The position numbers and the translations under genes were made by a program. 29,116 bases of DNA from a virus: IMG/VR virus record IMGVR_UViG_3300025929_000042, positions 1-29,116 of that record. The stretch is one strand, 5' to 3'. The notes beneath the pieces are model-generated. The model worked only from the letters and a program-made list of their open reading frames with translations. It was not told where the DNA came from and did not search any database. This document shows positions 15,540 to 22,989 of this stretch, one piece after another. Numbering within the stretch: position 1 is the first letter of the stretch; the number at the start of each line of letters is the position of its first letter.

Positions 15540-15869
15540 TCAGATCCTCAGGGCGGCGAAGGTGACGGACGTTGCGCTGGACCAGCCGATGGCGGCGAGG
15601 CCGCCGTCGTCGGGGTCGCCGTAGGCGGCCAGCATCGGGATCGCCTTTTCGGCGCTGGCGGCGACGGTGAAGGTCTTGTCGGGGTTGTCGACGCCGTAGC
15701 CGGTCTGGCCGACACCGGAGATCGTGACGGTCAGGCTGCTGCCGGAGCCGTTCTTGACCAGCAGGAAGACGCCTTCGCCGGGCTTGACCTTGTCGCCTCC
15801 CCCGCTCGCGGTGGCGTAGGTGACGGTGGTTCCGTCTCGGGTGATCCCCGCCGCGGACACAGTCGCCAT
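15540..15869 (-). CDS. Beta-rich virion-type protein (109 aa)
   Basis: The sequence is a small beta-sandwich: alternating strands with FLLVKNGSGSSLTVTISG, a D-rich loop, KTFTVAASAEKAIPML and a final SATSVTFAALRI strand. This pattern is common in small actinophage structural proteins near the head-tail joint. It could be a capsid or tail decoration protein. It has a GAGAGGAG Shine-Dalgarno sequence before its ATG. It sits between the tail terminator and the major tail protein genes. No enzymatic motif is seen. Confidence 0.65.
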   Translation of the reverse strand: MATVSAAGITRDGTTVTYATASGGGDKVKPGEGVFLLVKNGSGSSLTVTISGVGQTGYGVDNPDKTFTVAASAEKAIPMLAAYGDPDDGGLAAIGWSSATSVTFAALRI

Positions 15870-15938
15870 GTGGGTGCTCCTCTCAATGGGCGTGCGGATT
15901 GACCCGCGCGGCGGCGGGACGATGTGGGCTGTTGCTGG

Positions 15939-16370
15939 TCAGGTGGCTTGTGTGATCCAGCCGAGCTGCAGCACCGCGTAGTGCTCCGCCGGGGTCACCG
16001 CGTCGTCCCGCGACACCGGCCGGTCCAGCAGTAGCTGACCGCGGTAGGACGACCGGCCCTCGACGTTGAGCAGCTGGTCGACGAACAGTGCTTTCACCGC
16101 GTCGGCGAGGCGCTCGGCGCCGAGCTGGGTGGCGGCGATGCACGTGGCCTGGCAGGAGTAGCCGAGGTATTCGGTGGGCTCGGCGATGCTGCCGTCCGGG
16201 ACACCGGGGCTGGGGTACAGCACCACGTACGCGCGGAACTGCGAGTAGCCGGGCTCGGCCTGCCAGCCGCCGTCGTCGGGTGCCTGACCGCGGCCGACGA
16301 GGATGTCGGCGCCGTCGAGGGCGGCGACGACGGCGTCGGTGTGCGGGGCCGCAGCAGCGACGGGTGGCAT
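15939..16370 (-). CDS. Tail terminator / head-tail joining protein
   Basis: At 143 aa the protein has the length and secondary structure of a tail terminator: an N-terminal helix over AVVAALDGADILVGRG, a central sheet with FRAYVVLYPSPG, SCQATCIAATQLGAERLADAVK and a final strand with HYAVLQLGWI. It lies right after the HK97 gp10-like gene, the standard slot for the protein that caps the tail tube and meets the neck. Its ATG overlaps the upstream stop (TAATG). Sequence similarity in this family is weak, so the call rests on position, size and the fold pattern. Confidence 0.7.
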   Translation of the reverse strand: MPPVAAAAPHTDAVVAALDGADILVGRGQAPDDGGWQAEPGYSQFRAYVVLYPSPGVPDGSIAEPTEYLGYSCQATCIAATQLGAERLADAVKALFVDQLLNVEGRSSYRGQLLLDRPVSRDDAVTPAEHYAVLQLGWITQAT

Positions 16371-16738
16371 TAGCCGTTCCTCGCCGACGGCCACGGATCG
16401 GTGGCCGCGGTGAACGCGGGCATCGCCGCGGCGACCTGGGCCTCGAACGAGGGGACCATGTAGGGCTGCGGCGCCATTCGCGTCGTACCGAACTCGACCC
16501 ATCCGGAGTAGCCGAGCTCGGAGCCGGCTTCGAATCCGAGGCCGTCGGGGGCGAGGTCTGAATGGATGCTGTTCTTCAGCGCGCCGGTGTCGACCGGGAC
16601 GACCCGCTGTGCTGCCGTGACCGTCCCGTTGCTGGTGCGTTTGACGATGGTCTTGCAGCGGCTCTCCGCCCGCCGGCCCGCGCCGTTGAGGTCGCTGGCG
16701 AGCTTGCTGATCTCCTTGTTGTCGAACCGGATCCTCAC
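16370..16738 (-). CDS. HK97 gp10-like head-tail joining protein
   Basis: The 122-aa protein shows the gp10 pattern: helical start, VPVDTGALKNSIH, then a strand pair with GYSGWVEFGTTRMAPQPYMVPSFEAQ, which is the family's most conserved part. Such proteins are neck or tail-completion proteins. The GTG start overlaps the previous stop as GTGA, which is preferred over longer in-frame extensions that lack a start signal. It belongs to a run of four overlapping connector genes that are clearly co-translated. Confidence 0.82.
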   Translation of the reverse strand: MRIRFDNKEISKLASDLNGAGRRAESRCKTIVKRTSNGTVTAAQRVVPVDTGALKNSIHSDLAPDGLGFEAGSELGYSGWVEFGTTRMAPQPYMVPSFEAQVAAAMPAFTAATDPWPSARNG

Positions 16739-17160
16739 GCGCTCACCCCCTCGATCTCTTCGGTGTAGAGGTCGCGTTGCCACTGCTCGGACGCGTACCG
16801 GACGTCCAGCACCCGGAGGCTGAGGCCCACGAGGCCGGGGTCGACGGCGGTGGTGACGTTCACCGAGTCGCCCACCAGGATCTCCGGGGCGTCGTGGGTG
16901 ATGGCGACGGCGTAGCGGCGCGCAGTGACCTGGTTCTCGCCAGCGAGGAGGAGCCGTTCATCGGTGGTGCGGGGGGTGACGCGGCACAGCCCGGTGTAGA
17001 TCGTGTCGGGCGTGGCGGGCGTGTAGTCGCCGTTCCCGTCGGTGGCGCCGGGCCCGCTGGGTCGGGTGATGGTGCAGGTCGCGGTCATCGTCGCAGTGGC
17101 GGTCGGCCGGTGATGGTCGGACCAGCCGGGCGGGATGACGCGGGTCCCGGGAAGCGGCAT
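16735..17160 (-). CDS. Head closure / connector protein (DUF6093-like)
   Basis: This 141-aa protein has the features of the head-closure proteins found between the adaptor and gp10-like genes. A short tag is followed by TATCTITRPSG, a flexible Gly/Asn loop, GLCRVTPRTTDERL and a beta-rich C-terminal half containing PEILVGDSVNVTT and LRVLDVRYASEQWQRD. The last part resembles the stopper-protein fold. It overlaps both neighbours (TGATG at its start, GTGA at its end). The family name is given with moderate certainty; the neck role follows from position. Confidence 0.7.
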   Translation of the reverse strand: MPLPGTRVIPPGWSDHHRPTATATMTATCTITRPSGPGATDGNGDYTPATPDTIYTGLCRVTPRTTDERLLLAGENQVTARRYAVAITHDAPEILVGDSVNVTTAVDPGLVGLSLRVLDVRYASEQWQRDLYTEEIEGVSA

Positions 17161-17798
17161 CAGCACCACTCCGGTTCAGTGAGCTCGCCGCCGTAGCGGC
17201 GATTGAACGGGTCCCGGAAGTCCACCCCATCGAGGCCGCCGCCGGCTTCGGGGTCATCGTCGTCGGCCTGCTGCCGCAGCATCGCCGCCCGCTTGAGCAG
17301 GGCGTCGGAGACCTTCGCGCCATCGGTGGACAGGTCTTGGCTAGTGATGACCTTTGAGACCATGACCTCACTGGACGCGATGGTCTCCAACGCCAACGCG
17401 GCGGCCTTCTTGACGCCGCTCTCCATGGCCATGAAGTCGGCCAGCTCATCGACCCGGAACAGCCGCGCGACGGGATTGGTGTCAGGGATCAGCAGCCGCA
17501 CGCGCCGCAGGTCGGTGGTGAGCGGCGGCGGCGCCTCCACCACGACGGTAACGTACTGCATCCCAGCGCCGGTACCCGTGACCGTGAACGTCGCGGTGTA
17601 CTCCCCCGCCGTGGACAGGATGGGGCCTGTTCCCTCCCAGGTGGCGCCACCGTCCGCAGTGGCCACGGAGAACGGTGTGGGGGTTCCGGCGGGGTCGGAG
17701 ATGGCCGCGGTCACCGCCGTGGTGCCGTCGTGCGGCGCCACAGCGATCGAGAATGAGGGGGCGTCCCCGGCGTCCACCTCGATGAGCCCGACGGTCAT
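17160..17798 (-). CDS. Head-tail adaptor with N-terminal Ig-like domain
   Basis: The protein (212 aa) appears to be a fusion. Residues 1-92 form an Ig-like beta-sandwich (GDAPSFSIAVAPHDG through TATFTVTG to VVVEAPPP). After a proline linker, residues 95-185 are a helical adaptor of the gp6/gp15 type, with RLLIPDTNP, FRVDELADFMAME and a helix with SDALLKRAAMLRQQAD. Adaptors normally are about 100-120 aa, so the Ig-like part is extra. Ig-like domains on phage particles often bind surfaces weakly. The ATG has an AGGGGG Shine-Dalgarno sequence and follows the small head protein stop by 17 bases. Confidence 0.75.
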   Translation of the reverse strand: MTVGLIEVDAGDAPSFSIAVAPHDGTTAVTAAISDPAGTPTPFSVATADGGATWEGTGPILSTAGEYTATFTVTGTGAGMQYVTVVVEAPPPLTTDLRRVRLLIPDTNPVARLFRVDELADFMAMESGVKKAAALALETIASSEVMVSKVITSQDLSTDGAKVSDALLKRAAMLRQQADDDDPEAGGGLDGVDFRDPFNRRYGGELTEPEWC

Positions 17799-17815
17799 GC
17801 CGCAGCCCCCTTGTC

Positions 17816-18016
17816 TCAGGTCTCCATGAGGCCGGCGGCGCGCAACGCGGCCAGCGCGGCGTTCAGTTTGGTCTTCAGTTCGTTGATGAGGTCGGCTTCG
17901 GTCTGCCCGTAGGTGGCGTCGGCGTCGGCGGTCGCGACGTTGGTGACCGCGGCGGCCTTGGTCGCGTCGGCGAGGACCGGCTTGTCGCCGTAGTAGGCGG
18001 CGCGGGGCGCACTCAC
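17816..18016 (-). CDS. Small head-fibre-like protein (66 aa)
   Basis: The sequence resembles the small proteins that end in a helical repeat near capsid genes (head-fibre-type): a strand with YYGDKPVLADAT, VTNVATADADATYGQTEADL, then a Leu/Ala helix with a NELKTKLNAALAALRAAG pattern that could form a trimeric coiled coil. The GTG start is in a GTGA overlap with the gene before it. It is a candidate capsid decoration or fibre protein. The resemblance is by pattern only. Confidence 0.6.
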   Translation of the reverse strand: MSAPRAAYYGDKPVLADATKAAAVTNVATADADATYGQTEADLINELKTKLNAALAALRAAGLMET

Positions 18017-18324
18017 GTCTGTGTTCCCTTCTTCGACGCCGCCCGGGTTCGCGGCGTGGTCGTCTTCTTCTCCGCTGGCTTGCGGGTCCGCGGCCTCTTT
18101 GTGGGCGTGGCCGGCTCCGACAGCGGCACCGACCCGGCCAGGGTGTCTTGCGTGTCGGGTTCGGTGATCTCGACGTCTCCCCGTGCCGGCTGCCCAGCAC
18201 GCTCCCGCTGGGCGGGCAGCCGGTCACGGATGTCGGCCAGCAGTTCGTTCTGCCGGTCCAGCCGCTCACACACCCCGGCCCAGAACTTGTGGTCGGTGGT
18301 GCGGGGAGTCGGCAGAGCGTCCAT
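18013..18324 (-). CDS. Hypothetical basic-tailed protein (103 aa)
   Basis: The first 45 residues are a helical segment (HKFWAGVCERLDRQNELLAD), and the rest is disordered, rich in Pro, Thr, Lys and Arg, ending in a strongly basic stretch. This could bind DNA or the inner capsid face. It is directly downstream of the major capsid gene with a TGATG overlap and overlaps the next gene as GTGA, so it is part of the same translation unit. I do not recognise the family. Confidence 0.6.
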   Translation of the reverse strand: MDALPTPRTTDHKFWAGVCERLDRQNELLADIRDRLPAQRERAGQPARGDVEITEPDTQDTLAGSVPLSEPATPTKRPRTRKPAEKKTTTPRTRAASKKGTQT

Positions 18325-19475
18325 CAGGAGCCGCTGCCGTTGGATGCGAGGGTCATCTTCTCGTCGACGAACGTGCCGCCGTAGACGTGCTTGACCTTCT
18401 TCTCCGCCGCTTCGGTGTCGAAGGAGAACGGCTCGTCGCCGCCGCCCAGGCGCCGCATGTCCGGGATCTTCTCGTACAGGGCGGGCGCTTCGAAGCCGCG
18501 GAGGCGACCGAACTCCAGTGCGGGTCGGGTGCCGTTCGGGTCGGCGAACACCCACCAGGACGTGTCGGCGTTCGCGGTCGTGGCGACGGAGTCGATCCAG
18601 TAGTTGACGTCGACGCCGAGGTTCGCGGCGACGCCGTTGCCCTTGATGATGCGGACGTTGCCGTTGGCGTCGACGGTGCGGTACTCGGTGGTGTCGATGA
18701 TCTCGTTCGCGACCAGGGCGAGGCCCGTGCCGACGACGAGTCGGACACCCTTCACCACGATCGGGTTGCCGTTGGCGTCCTTCCGCTTCATCAGCTGGGT
18801 AATCGCGGCCTGCAGCGCGTCGCGGGTCAGGGGCGGGTTACCCGTCAGGAGGTTGCCGTTGCCGGAGGTGTAGTGAGTGGCGTTGGGGCCGTTCGCGTCC
18901 GCGATCAGTTCGGTGACGAACGCCTCCTCGGAGTCGCGGACGGAGTCGGCGAGGTCCTGCGGCAGCCGCATGAACGCGTTGAGGTCGTCGTTCAGCATCG
19001 CCTCCCACGACAGCGCGAACCCGGCCTCGTACTTGTCGACCTTGTACTCGTACTCGGCCTCGTCCATCGCGCGGCGCTTGTGCTCGGCGAGCTCGCCGAC
19101 CTTCTCCAGTCGGCCGCGGACGCCGGTGGTGGCGAACCGCTTCACTGGGCGGAAGTCGTTGACGGTCGCGGCGCGGGCGTAGCTCATCCACGTCGGGACG
19201 GTCGCCTCGTACGCGCCGTACAGCTGCCGGTCCAGGGCGTCAGCGAACAGGGACGGGAAGTCGGAGGTGGACATCGCCTCGGTGAAGTGGGAGATGGGGC
19301 GGCGGCCCGCCTGGATCTCCCACATGAACCGCTGCGCTTCCAGCAGGTCCTTCTCCCACTTGGGGTCGCGGTGGCGGGATCCGTGGACCTTGCGGTCTCC
19401 GCCGAACATCGTCTTGATCGCGGTGGACTCGGAGGTGATCCGCTCCACCGACTTCTCGAACAGCATGGTGCTCAT
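18324..19475 (-). CDS. Major capsid protein (Mu gpT-like)
   Basis: The 383-aa protein has the hallmarks of Mu gpT-like major capsid proteins with the HK97 fold: FTEAMSTSDFPSLFADALDR, the central DKYEAGFALSWEAMLNDDL motif, an N-terminal arm, and a C-terminal sheet with VVKGVRLVVGTGLALVANE and WWVFADPNG. It follows the DUF2190 cement gene by 14 bases. The start ATG is preceded by a GAGGAG sequence at a slightly long spacing. It should form the icosahedral shell after removal of the scaffold by the protease encoded upstream. Confidence 0.92.
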   Translation of the reverse strand: MSTMLFEKSVERITSESTAIKTMFGGDRKVHGSRHRDPKWEKDLLEAQRFMWEIQAGRRPISHFTEAMSTSDFPSLFADALDRQLYGAYEATVPTWMSYARAATVNDFRPVKRFATTGVRGRLEKVGELAEHKRRAMDEAEYEYKVDKYEAGFALSWEAMLNDDLNAFMRLPQDLADSVRDSEEAFVTELIADANGPNATHYTSGNGNLLTGNPPLTRDALQAAITQLMKRKDANGNPIVVKGVRLVVGTGLALVANEIIDTTEYRTVDANGNVRIIKGNGVAANLGVDVNYWIDSVATTANADTSWWVFADPNGTRPALEFGRLRGFEAPALYEKIPDMRRLGGGDEPFSFDTEAAEKKVKHVYGGTFVDEKMTLASNGSGS

Positions 19476-19489
19476 TTGGGGCGGTCTCC

Positions 19490-19846
19490 TCAGTACCCGA
19501 TCTTGACCAGGACGGTCTTGCTGGCGCCGGACGCGACGTCCTCGAGGGCGTATCCGAACCGGACTCCGTTGGTCGAGTCCTTGTTGATCTTGTGGGGGGT
19601 GGCGGCGGAGTCGTAGTACACGATGTCCCCGGCGGTGATCGCCGCGTTCGTCGTCGTCTCCCCCTTCACCAGCAGTCGCGCGGTCCCGTTCGTCTTCACG
19701 CTGGTCTTGCCGTCCGCCTGCTCGTCGGTCAGCGCGACGCCGGGCAGCTGCCCGACCAGCACCGGGTCACCCGACACGGGAGTGGTGGGCTGCGTGACGG
19801 CGACGTACAAGTCGTCGCCGTGCTCCTGCACGATGTTCGTGGCCAT
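19490..19846 (-). CDS. Capsid cement / decoration protein (DUF2190)
   Basis: The 118-aa protein fits DUF2190: a beta-rich domain with GDPVLVGQLPGVALTDEQADG and the characteristic AITAGDIVYYDSA and VRFGYALEDV elements near the end. Proteins of this family cover and stabilise phage heads. It sits between the protease-scaffold and major capsid genes, the classic place for decoration proteins. The ATG has only a weakly placed CAGGAG upstream, about 11 bases away. Confidence 0.85.
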   Translation of the reverse strand: MATNIVQEHGDDLYVAVTQPTTPVSGDPVLVGQLPGVALTDEQADGKTSVKTNGTARLLVKGETTTNAAITAGDIVYYDSAATPHKINKDSTNGVRFGYALEDVASGASKTVLVKIGY

Positions 19847-19866
19847 GGTGGGTCAGGCTCCTGTTC

Positions 19867-20382
19867 TCAGAAGGGGCGGCCGGTGGCCGCCAGCCGCGCC
19901 GCGGCCTCGGACATTCCGGACTGCTTGAACGACTCCACGAGCCCCTCCGTGACCGCCGTGCCGGCGGTCTCGGCGGCGTTCTCGGGGCTGGTGGACTCGC
20001 CGAGACCGCGGGGCTTCCCGATCCCCGCCTGCTCGGCGAGCGACGCCAGGTAGGTCTCCTCCGCCTTCACCGCGTCCTCGAGCGCGCCGCGGAACGCGGA
20101 CTCGTCGAGCTTGTGGTCGCCGTTCAGCGGCACCGTCTCCGACGACACCAGCTGGCCGAGGATGCGGCCCTGCGCTGCGGCGGGCAGCTTCGACTCGGCG
20201 AGCAGCTTCGCGGCGATCGGCCGGGCCGACTCGGCCGCGGTGAACCGGGCCAGCTTCAGGTCCGACTCGGTTCGGGCGGCGGCCGCGGCCGCCGCCTCGT
20301 TGCGGGCGGTCTCGGCCTCGGCGAGTGCGGCGTCCCGCTCCTCGGTCAGCTTCCGCGCCTCGGCTTCGGTGAGCTCGGGCAT
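19867..20382 (-). CDS. Scaffold protein from internal in-frame start (171 aa)
   Basis: The ATG at 20380-20382 lies within the protease-scaffold gene, in the same frame. It is preceded by AAGGAGGAGGG (20387-20397) with the GGAGG core eight bases from the ATG. The product would be only the scaffold helix and tail: MPELTEAEARKL, an alanine-rich coiled coil and a flexible end. This mirrors the lambda C/Nu3 arrangement. The Shine-Dalgarno match inside a coding sequence is better than those of many gene starts here, which makes chance less likely but not excluded. Confidence 0.75.
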   Translation of the reverse strand: MPELTEAEARKLTEERDAALAEAETARNEAAAAAAARTESDLKLARFTAAESARPIAAKLLAESKLPAAAQGRILGQLVSSETVPLNGDHKLDESAFRGALEDAVKAEETYLASLAEQAGIGKPRGLGESTSPENAAETAGTAVTEGLVESFKQSGMSEAAARLAATGRPF

Positions 20383-21726
20383 GCTGCCCTCCTCCTTGGT
20401 GGGTGGGTTGTCGGCGGGCAGGCTGCCCGGCGCGTTCTCAGGGCCCGCACCGGGAACCGGCGCGGGTTTGGTGGGACGGCGATTCAGTGCCTCGGTGATG
20501 TCCTCGGCGGTGACGCCAGCGGGCATGTTGATCACGACGGAATGCCCGGAGGCGGCGACAGCCTCACTCGCCTTCACGGCGTGGACCTTGGACGCCTTGC
20601 TCTTGCTGCCGTCATCGGTCTTCGCGGCCTCGGCCATGTCGGTGTCGTCCTCGCCGGGCGGACCTTGCCACAGGTCCCGCTGGTACAGCTGCGGCTCGTC
20701 GGCCTCCACGCGCTTCACGAACGCGTCCAAGGCGTCCCCGATCGCCGACGACAGGTTGATGCGCTCGTCGCGGGTGAGTTTCCCGTTGCCGTACATCCCG
20801 TCGGTCAGCTCGGTGAACGCCAGATGCAGGCGCGATTCCAGCCAGGCGCCGACGTTGCGGGACTCCGCGAGCGGCTGAGCCCGCGCCGACTCGATCAGCT
20901 CCAGCACCTTTCCGCCGCGCGCCGGGGAGGTGACGAAGTCGACGGAGATGCCCTCGGTGAGGGCGGTGACGATCGGCCCTTCGCGGCCGTCGGCCTCCCC
21001 GTACTCCAGGGTCCCGGCGGCGCGGATCGACACGCCGATCTGATCGGCGATCTCGTTGATGACCGGGCCCCACGTGCCGAACAGGTCGGCCTCGGCGACC
21101 AGCTTTCCGTCCTCGTAGCGGGCGTCGGTGACGAGCCGCGCCGCGAGGTCCTTCACGCTGCGCTCTGGGCGCTCAGCCTGTTCAGACACGGTGGGATGGT
21201 CGACGAACATGGGGGTGCCCGCCGGATAGATGCGGGCGCGGGCGGCCTCGGCGAGGGTCTCGGGCGGGTAGTACCGGCCGTTCTTGGACCAGCCCGCGTC
21301 GATCAGCTGGATGCGGCGCCGTCGCCCCTGATTGCCGGTGACGGCACCGGCCTCCTGGACAACCCCGGGCCCTGCCTGCCCGGCCGCCCACTGCGTCAGC
21401 CGGGACGGGTCGAAGCCGCCCTCGGCTTCTTTTACTGCGCCGGTCGCCGACCATCCGGCGGGGATCATGTCGCTCTTCCCGAGCGACTTCGCCCGCCCGA
21501 TGATGTACTTGCGGATCTTGTCGTGGTCCTTGCCGCCGCGTCCGACCGCGCTGATCGCGCGTTGCAGATCCTCAACGTCAGCGATGGGGTAGGACGGCTC
21601 GCCGGCGTCGTTGCGGGTCGCCTGTCCTTTGCCGAGCATGTCGCGGAGCTGGGCCGCGGTGTACTTCGCCTCCCACAGCGCGGCGGCCTCCGCGACGGCG
21701 AGGGACTCATCCAGCAGGTCGGGCAT
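19867..21726 (-). CDS. Head maturation protease fused to scaffold
   Basis: At 619 aa the protein combines two functions. Residues 20-95 resemble a small accessory domain (DUF6582-like, with DHDKIRKYIIGRAKSLGK). About 135-285 is a prohead protease domain, with His177 in FVDHPT, Ser233 in GVSIRAAG and SVDFVTSPARGGKV at 261-274. The rest is disordered, then a long charged helix (about 449-540) typical of scaffolds. The start follows GAGGAG at six bases. The protease would cleave itself and the scaffold during head maturation. An in-frame ATG at codon 449 has its own strong ribosome site, so the scaffold is likely also made alone. The His/Ser assignment follows known prohead protease patterns. 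Confidence 0.85.
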   Translation of the reverse strand: MPDLLDESLAVAEAAALWEAKYTAAQLRDMLGKGQATRNDAGEPSYPIADVEDLQRAISAVGRGGKDHDKIRKYIIGRAKSLGKSDMIPAGWSATGAVKEAEGGFDPSRLTQWAAGQAGPGVVQEAGAVTGNQGRRRRIQLIDAGWSKNGRYYPPETLAEAARARIYPAGTPMFVDHPTVSEQAERPERSVKDLAARLVTDARYEDGKLVAEADLFGTWGPVINEIADQIGVSIRAAGTLEYGEADGREGPIVTALTEGISVDFVTSPARGGKVLELIESARAQPLAESRNVGAWLESRLHLAFTELTDGMYGNGKLTRDERINLSSAIGDALDAFVKRVEADEPQLYQRDLWQGPPGEDDTDMAEAAKTDDGSKSKASKVHAVKASEAVAASGHSVVINMPAGVTAEDITEALNRRPTKPAPVPGAGPENAPGSLPADNPPTKEEGSMPELTEAEARKLTEERDAALAEAETARNEAAAAAAARTESDLKLARFTAAESARPIAAKLLAESKLPAAAQGRILGQLVSSETVPLNGDHKLDESAFRGALEDAVKAEETYLASLAEQAGIGKPRGLGESTSPENAAETAGTAVTEGLVESFKQSGMSEAAARLAATGRPF

Positions 21727-21736
21727 CGGTGTCTCC

Positions 21737-21886
21737 TCAGTGGTGCACGGTGATGTCGAGCGGCCCGGCCAGCGCGAGGAGGATCACCGCGGCGGCGAGC
21801 AGAAGCAGTTGCCATGACCGCTCGGTCACCGCCCACACGGCGACAACGGCGGCCAGGACCAGAGCGACGACAGCGAGCAGCGACAC
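21737..21886 (-). CDS. Small two-span membrane protein (49 aa)
   Basis: The 49-aa product is almost all hydrophobic, with two membrane segments (about residues 2-17 and 24-42) joined by a short TERSW loop and a hydrophilic end. The GTG start at 21884-21886 is preceded by AGGAGG with about nine bases between, which fixes the start and argues for true translation. It lies between the MuF-like and protease genes, an odd place for a membrane protein. It may be a small virion or assembly protein, or a host-membrane effector. Confidence 0.65.
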   Translation of the reverse strand: MSLLAVVALVLAAVVAVWAVTERSWQLLLLAAAVILLALAGPLDITVHH

Positions 21887-21930
21887 GGGAGGCCTCCTCC
21901 TGGGTACGGTCAGTTTTGGCGCGAACCCCG

Positions 21931-22989
21931 CTAACTGGCGCGGGCGAGATCCTTGATAGGCACAACGACGAAGGAGTCCCGCCACCCGGAGGTCTTGCGG
22001 CGCCGAGTCAGGTCACGCCAGGCGATGTCGCCGTTGTTGAGCATCGCCACCCGTTCAGCGCCCATCACCGCGACCTGCTGGGCATGTGGGAGGGCTTTGA
22101 AGAGGGTCTCTCCGTCGGGGATCGCGTCATCGGGTTCGGGGAGGTCGAATCCGAGGTCGGCCCACGACTTGGTCTTGGGGGCGCGTGAACAACGGCATTG
22201 TGGGTGTCCGAGCGGCCCCGGCTCCGACAGCGGATGCTCAGTGCCGTGCATCGCCCAGCACGCGACACAGGCGCGGCCGTCGTCGAGTTTCGCGAGCCAC
22301 ACCCAGCCGTCTAGTACATCGGTGCTGGCGTCATCCACCGCGGCGGCGGCTTCCCGGTAGGCGTCGAGGATCTCCGTCCGAGCGATCACCAGCGCCCGCG
22401 TCAACCCGCCGTTGAACGCGCCTTCGACCCGCTTGACCATCTCGTCCGCGGCCTTGCGGGGGTTGCGTCCGAGACGGACACCGCGGATGAGTTCGCGGCG
22501 CATCGCTCGATCCGCGTCGGCCGGCATGGGCTTGGACAGCGCGGTGATCCGCTGCGCTGAGCGGCGCCCGATCGCAAGGACCGCCTGCCCCTGGAACCGG
22601 GCGCGGCCCAACAGTCGCGCGGCGTCGTGGCTGCCAGGCAACTGCGACGCGATGATCTCCGCCTGGCGGGCTGCTGCTTCCTGCGCCGCTGACCGGGCTG
22701 CGGTCGACGCTTCCGTGGCGGTACGGGCCGCCAGCTGCTCCAGGGTGCGGGCCGCGTTAGCGAGAACAGCGCGGAGCTGCGGGTCGTTTTCGACGCGGTT
22801 CCGCGCAGGCCACTGCCCGTCCGGTGCTGCCCCGATCAGATGGTCCACCGCGGCGGTGAGCCCGGCTACGAGAGATGTCCACGCCGCAGCCCACGCTGCC
22901 GTCAGCACGCGAATCACATCGTCGACGAGGCGACCTGCTGCTGTGACGGCGGCGCGGGCGAGACCGAGCGTCTTCGAAGTGAACGACAT
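21931..22989 (-). CDS. MuF-like minor head protein (SPP1 gp7 type)
   Basis: The 352-aa protein has an alanine-rich helical first half and a conserved region typical of the phage head morphogenesis (MuF) domain: GRNPRKAADEMVKRVEGAF, ARTEILDAYREA, then Cys241-x2-Cys244, His248, His252, His262 and Cys265 in GHPQCRCS. These proteins bind the portal and help in DNA ejection and assembly. It follows the portal gene with a one-base overlap. No toxin-like extra domain is attached. Confidence 0.85.
   Translation of the reverse strand: MSFTSKTLGLARAAVTAAGRLVDDVIRVLTAAWAAAWTSLVAGLTAAVDHLIGAAPDGQWPARNRVENDPQLRAVLANAARTLEQLAARTATEASTAARSAAQEAAARQAEIIASQLPGSHDAARLLGRARFQGQAVLAIGRRSAQRITALSKPMPADADRAMRRELIRGVRLGRNPRKAADEMVKRVEGAFNGGLTRALVIARTEILDAYREAAAAVDDASTDVLDGWVWLAKLDDGRACVACWAMHGTEHPLSEPGPLGHPQCRCSRAPKTKSWADLGFDLPEPDDAIPDGETLFKALPHAQQVAVMGAERVAMLNNGDIAWRDLTRRRKTSGWRDSFVVVPIKDLARAS

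Noticed and set aside
20113-21753. A 546-codon plus-strand open frame
   Set aside because: It is antisense to the protease-scaffold gene, which has clear motifs, and its composition is typical of a shadow frame.
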